Positions 4,980 through 7,552 of a stretch of 7,552 nt of DNA are shown here, in pieces. The position numbers and the translations under genes were made by a program. Below the pieces are notes generated by a model. The model searched no databases and was not told the origin of the DNA. It saw nothing but the letters and a program-made list of their open reading frames with translations. Each line of letters starts with the position of its first letter. Position 1 is the stretch's first letter. Source of the DNA: Chloroflexota bacterium (lineage in GTDB: Bacteria; Chloroflexota; Anaerolineae; Aggregatilineales; Phototrophicaceae); contig JAADYY010000718.1 in the NCBI GenBank assembly GCA_010092805.1, positions 1-7,552 of the forward strand, read 5' to 3'.

Positions 4980-7121
4980 TCAGTTGCTATAAACGCGGTA
5001 GGTCACGGCGAGCTGCGTATCGTTGACAAAATCGACGCGCATGACGCCGCGATTGCCGTCCGCCGTGATTACCCCGACGATGGTGCCAGGGTTGAGTTCG
5101 CTGCGCGGCAAAGAGTCACGGGCGATCACCTGTGGGTTGATCAGATCCCAGTGGACGCCGTTGTAATCAAAGCCGCCGATCAACCCGATACGCCCGCCGA
5201 AGATTCCGTCGAGGCCAAGTTCATCATTGGCATTCCAATTGACATCCCCCTGCACAAGATTGCCTTCTAGATCGAGCGTGTCGCCGAGGTTGAGCGTTTG
5301 TGCGCCTTGATTGATGATCGGTCGGTCAATGCGGTAGTTGAGCGAGAACATGTTGTTGGCTTCGCCGACGGTGCCCTCGAAGACCTGATTGTTGTTATCC
5401 ACGATGAGCGAAACGCTGTAGAAGCCGGTGTTGCTGAGGATGCCACTCAGCGGGATCACCTGCACTTGACCTGGCGCAAGGCCCGGCGAGGTGCCATTGA
5501 TGAAGGCGTTGTTCGGTGGGAAGGTGCCGCCCACACTGAAAAAGCCAGCGGCGTTGCTGCCCGCGTTGCGCACCGTCACGTTGATCGTGAAGGTCTGGTT
5601 GGGAATGATCGGATCCGGGATGACAACCGCGCTGTCGATGATCAAGTCCGCCTCGACCGGGCCAGGGGGAGTCGCGGTGACATTCGGGGTTGGGGTGGCG
5701 GGCGGCGCGATGATGGGGACATCGTTTAAATTGCCAATGACATCCAGTAGGCGTGTCGCCATCCAACCCTGCTGCCCGCGAAAGTCGATGACGACCCAGG
5801 TATTATCGGCGGTTGCGCCGACGACTTCGCGCTGATCCCCCTCATTGAGTTGGCCGAGCACGTCGAAATCGGTGCTGGGGCCGCTGCGGACGTTCTGAAC
5901 CGGGATGCTCACCGTGACGAACACACCTTCGAGTGTCGGTGATGGGGTGATCGTTGGATCGACGCCCGGCGGGAGCGCCGGAATATCTGGCGGCAGCAGC
6001 GTCGTTCCGGCGTAACGGGCGAGTACCTCCGAACCCCCAAGCGCATTCAGCCGTGTGATGGCGACGTTGATGCTCATCTCGCCGCCGCCGAGTCGTGCGG
6101 GGGTCAGCGGCCCTTGCACCCCATCAATCCGGTCGATCTGGCGGAGCGAGTCGATCAATGTGCCGGGCTGGCCGAGCGCAGTGGCGATCAGGTTGATCGC
6201 ATCGTAGCTCGCGGCAGCAATCGGATTGGGTACCGCGCCAACGGCGCGGGCGTAGGCCAGCAGAAAGTTGAGGCTGGCGCTGTCCACGGCGGCGGTTGGC
6301 CAAGTCGCAACGCTGACGATGCCCTCAAGCTGCGCAAATGGAACATTTTCGCGGAATACATTGCTGCTCACCTGATCGTAGATGAACAAACCGCGCCAAC
6401 CCGCCGCCCGCAGCTCGCGGTACAGCGACGCTGCTTGCGCCGGGCTGCCGAAAGCGGCGAGCACTTCGGGGGTGGCGTCCAGCAGATCGCTTTGCAGCCT
6501 TGCCAGATCATCGGGTTGGAGCAGCAGCAGCGATGGCTCCGGTGCCACGCCGAAATCGCTCAGCGCCAACGAAAACCCGACCGCGCGCTCCGTGCTTTCG
6601 ATGTCAAGTTGGATGGTGGCAATCTGCGTCAAGTCGAGCACCTCGACCAGATGAGCGGCGAGGGCGTTGTTTTGGTTGATCTGCGAAGCGCGGGTGCGGA
6701 ATAACAGCCCGCTGTCGTCGGCGGTGAGCAGCGCATCGCTGGTGGCGGGGGTGAGTACGGGGACGTTGAGCGCTTGCAGATCGCTGAGGTTGTCGAGGAT
6801 CGTATCCGCTGCTTGCGGCCCCAACACAGCGATGACCCCTGCGTCACGCAGATCATTCAGCGCACTGGTGAGATCGCCGTTGGTGGGGGGCACGGTGATC
6901 ACCTCAAGCTGGAATGTGGAACCATCCGCGCCGATGACCCCGCCCGCTTCGTTGATCTGTTGTGCGGCCAAACGCGCGCCCAAACTGATCGGCCCGGTTG
7001 GGGTGTCTAGCGCGCCGATGGTGAATGTCGGCTGCTGTGCCTGCACCGAAAACATCAGCACAGCGCTGAAGGTGAGCAGTGTAAACAGAAAAATGACGAC
7101 CCATGATGACCGTGACTGCAT
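4980..7121 (-). CDS. Exported binding-protein-like receptor with SH3 and CARDB domains
   Basis: A 713-residue exported protein. A signal peptide (about 1-29, ending SVQAQ) precedes a periplasmic-binding-protein type I domain of the Leu/Ile/Val-binding family (about 32-370). That domain shows FTIGALDTPTGP, the ISLGARLAAQQINEAGG helix, GVIAVLGPQ, PVLTPATSDALLT, LFRTRASQ and AAASYDAINLIA, all typical of the fold. A Pro/Thr linker leads to one bacterial SH3 domain (about 400-462, with VRSGPSTDFDVLG and QQGWMATRLL). A second linker leads to a CARDB-like Ig domain (about 490-595, with FTINVTVRNAGSNAAG and VDNNNQVFEG). The last 115 residues (600-713) are beta-rich and were not assigned. The ATG at 7121 is chosen over the open frame that begins at 7238 because it has GGAGG eight bases upstream and begins the signal peptide. 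No ABC permease or ATPase is adjacent, so it may sense or bind rather than import. Ligand unknown. Confidence 0.9.
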   Translation of the reverse strand: MQSRSSWVVIFLFTLLTFSAVLMFSVQAQQPTFTIGALDTPTGPISLGARLAAQQINEAGGVIGADGSTFQLEVITVPPTNGDLTSALNDLRDAGVIAVLGPQAADTILDNLSDLQALNVPVLTPATSDALLTADDSGLLFRTRASQINQNNALAAHLVEVLDLTQIATIQLDIESTERAVGFSLALSDFGVAPEPSLLLLQPDDLARLQSDLLDATPEVLAAFGSPAQAASLYRELRAAGWRGLFIYDQVSSNVFRENVPFAQLEGIVSVATWPTAAVDSASLNFLLAYARAVGAVPNPIAAASYDAINLIATALGQPGTLIDSLRQIDRIDGVQGPLTPARLGGGEMSINVAITRLNALGGSEVLARYAGTTLLPPDIPALPPGVDPTITPSPTLEGVFVTVSIPVQNVRSGPSTDFDVLGQLNEGDQREVVGATADNTWVVIDFRGQQGWMATRLLDVIGNLNDVPIIAPPATPTPNVTATPPGPVEADLIIDSAVVIPDPIIPNQTFTINVTVRNAGSNAAGFFSVGGTFPPNNAFINGTSPGLAPGQVQVIPLSGILSNTGFYSVSLIVDNNNQVFEGTVGEANNMFSLNYRIDRPIINQGAQTLNLGDTLDLEGNLVQGDVNWNANDELGLDGIFGGRIGLIGGFDYNGVHWDLINPQVIARDSLPRSELNPGTIVGVITADGNRGVMRVDFVNDTQLAVTYRVYSN

Positions 7122-7129
7122 AGCGTAAT

Positions 7130-7134
7130 CCTCC
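7130..7134 (-). promoter_or_regulatory. Ribosome binding site of the binding-protein gene
   Basis: GGAGG read on the - strand lies eight bases upstream of the ATG at 7121 and just downstream of an A7 run (T7 at 7138-7144 on the + strand). It decides the start and rules out the longer open frame. Confidence 0.8.
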
Positions 7135-7150
7135 AGATTTTTTTGCCCTG

Positions 7151-7180
7151 AGTATAGCTTTTTCACGAAAGGGCGACCAA
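7151..7180 (-). promoter_or_regulatory. Sigma70-type promoter for the binding-protein gene
   Basis: Read on the - strand, TTGGTC (7180-7175) and TATACT (7156-7151) are 18 bases apart. The -10 matches 5 of 6 consensus positions and the -35 matches 3 of 6. Transcription would begin near 7144, giving a leader of about 23 bases that includes the ribosome site. Confidence 0.5.
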
Positions 7181-7207
7181 ATTCAACCGCGTGAAGGCTC
7201 GGGCGTT

Positions 7208-7222
7208 GAGCGTATGCCGCTC
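7208..7222. promoter_or_regulatory. Small palindrome between divergent promoters, possible operator
   Basis: GAGCG (7208-7212) and CGCTC (7218-7222) flank a five-base centre and abut the -35 box of the + strand promoter. The centre lies about 43 bases upstream of the predicted + strand start, the distance typical of an activator touching the -35 region. The arms are only five bases, so chance is possible. Confidence 0.25.
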
Positions 7223-7251
7223 TTGATTTTCGATTCACGACTGACTATACT
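7223..7251 (+). promoter_or_regulatory. Sigma70-type promoter for the metallo-hydrolase gene
   Basis: TTGATT (7223-7228) and TATACT (7246-7251) are separated by the optimal 17 bases; they match 4 of 6 and 5 of 6 consensus positions. Transcription would start near 7258, giving a leader of about 38 bases before the ATG at 7296. Confidence 0.65.
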
Positions 7252-7295
7252 CTCACCACATGGCCTTGAGTTGTTTATAGGGTAATAGTTCGACC

Positions 7296-7552
7296 ATGCA
7301 GCGTGAACGGGTTGCGGAAGATATTTTTGTGTTTATCAGCGAGCGTTATGCACAAGTGACTGCCAGCGTCGTTCTGACGACGGCGGGGGTGGTGTTGTTT
7401 GATACGCTGCTGTATCCTGAAGAGACGCGCCAAATCCAGCGGTTTGTTGAGGAACGGCTGCGCTCAACCGTGCGTTACGTGATCAACAGCCACTTTCATG
7501 CCGACCACACCGCGGGTACCTGCTTTTTTCATGAAGCGCAGGTGATCGCCCA
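7296..7552 (+). CDS. Metallo-beta-lactamase-fold hydrolase, N-terminal part, cut by the window edge
   Basis: The first 85 codons of a metallo-beta-lactamase-fold protein that runs off the right edge. The translation shows the usual opening strands (VAEDIFVFI, VTASVVLTTAGVVLFDT), a helix, then YVINSHFHADHTAG. HFHADH (66-71) is the complete HxHxDH zinc-binding motif, so the enzyme is likely a two-metal hydrolase. The subclass (glyoxalase II-like, lactonase, beta-lactamase-like) cannot be told from this fragment. No signal peptide is visible, so it is probably cytosolic. The ATG is the only start after the in-frame TAG at 7278-7280. The ribosome site is weak: only a GGG at 7280-7282, with a long spacer. 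A good promoter stands 45 bases upstream. It is divergent from the binding-protein gene and may share regulation through the 174-base gap. Confidence 0.9.
   Translation, partial: MQRERVAEDIFVFISERYAQVTASVVLTTAGVVLFDTLLYPEETRQIQRFVEERLRSTVRYVINSHFHADHTAGTCFFHEAQVIA

Noticed and set aside
7122..7238. N-terminal extension of the binding protein
   Set aside because: It covers the - strand promoter and ribosome site and would bury the signal peptide 39 residues inside the protein.

Overview
The window is a GC-rich (roughly 60%) stretch of bacterial chromosome with six protein-coding genes and no RNA gene, CRISPR array or complete transposon. Several traits suggest a Chloroflexota bacterium, most likely Anaerolineae-like: very long Thr/Pro linkers of the TPTPTATPT type in exported proteins, bacterial SH3 (type 3) domains close to single-pass anchors, an M23 peptidase with an HHGVEF metal motif, and frequent TTG/GTG starts. 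This taxonomic call is inference from protein style; no marker gene is present.

Region 1 (about 29-3684, + strand) looks like one operon. It encodes a lipoprotein (29-733), a type I membrane protein with two SH3 domains, a Thr/Pro stalk and a cytosolic zinc ribbon (776-2767), and a stand-alone glutamate formimidoyltransferase (2767-3684) whose GTG start overlaps the previous TAG by one base. The operon probably continues upstream of the window, because the TTG start at 29 sits in a TTGA stop/start overlap. Combining two envelope proteins with a histidine-catabolism enzyme is unusual.

Region 2 (3685-4923, + strand) starts with a 138-base gap that holds a compact set of inverted repeats (3739-3813) running into a strong Shine-Dalgarno. 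It leads into a secreted M23-family peptidase. Its true start is the ATG at 3823; the longer open frame from 3760 is structured leader. A bidirectional-looking hairpin (4933-4965) lies between this gene and the convergent gene that follows.

Region 3 (4980-7295) holds a - strand gene for an exported protein that joins a periplasmic-binding-protein type I (Leu/Ile/Val-binding-like) domain to an SH3 domain, a CARDB domain and an unassigned C-terminal domain. Its 174-base upstream gap carries two divergent sigma70-type promoters with a small palindrome between the -35 boxes. The + strand promoter (7223-7251) drives a metallo-beta-lactamase-fold hydrolase that runs off the window's right edge.

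Overall this is a cell-envelope neighbourhood: three proteins with large extracytoplasmic ligand- or wall-binding parts (SH3, CARDB, binding-protein fold), one peptidoglycan hydrolase and one lipoprotein. I saw no convincing new defence, mobile or biosynthetic system. The most interesting items are the structured leader at 3739-3817 and the unusual domain combinations of the SH3/zinc-ribbon and binding-protein/SH3/CARDB proteins.
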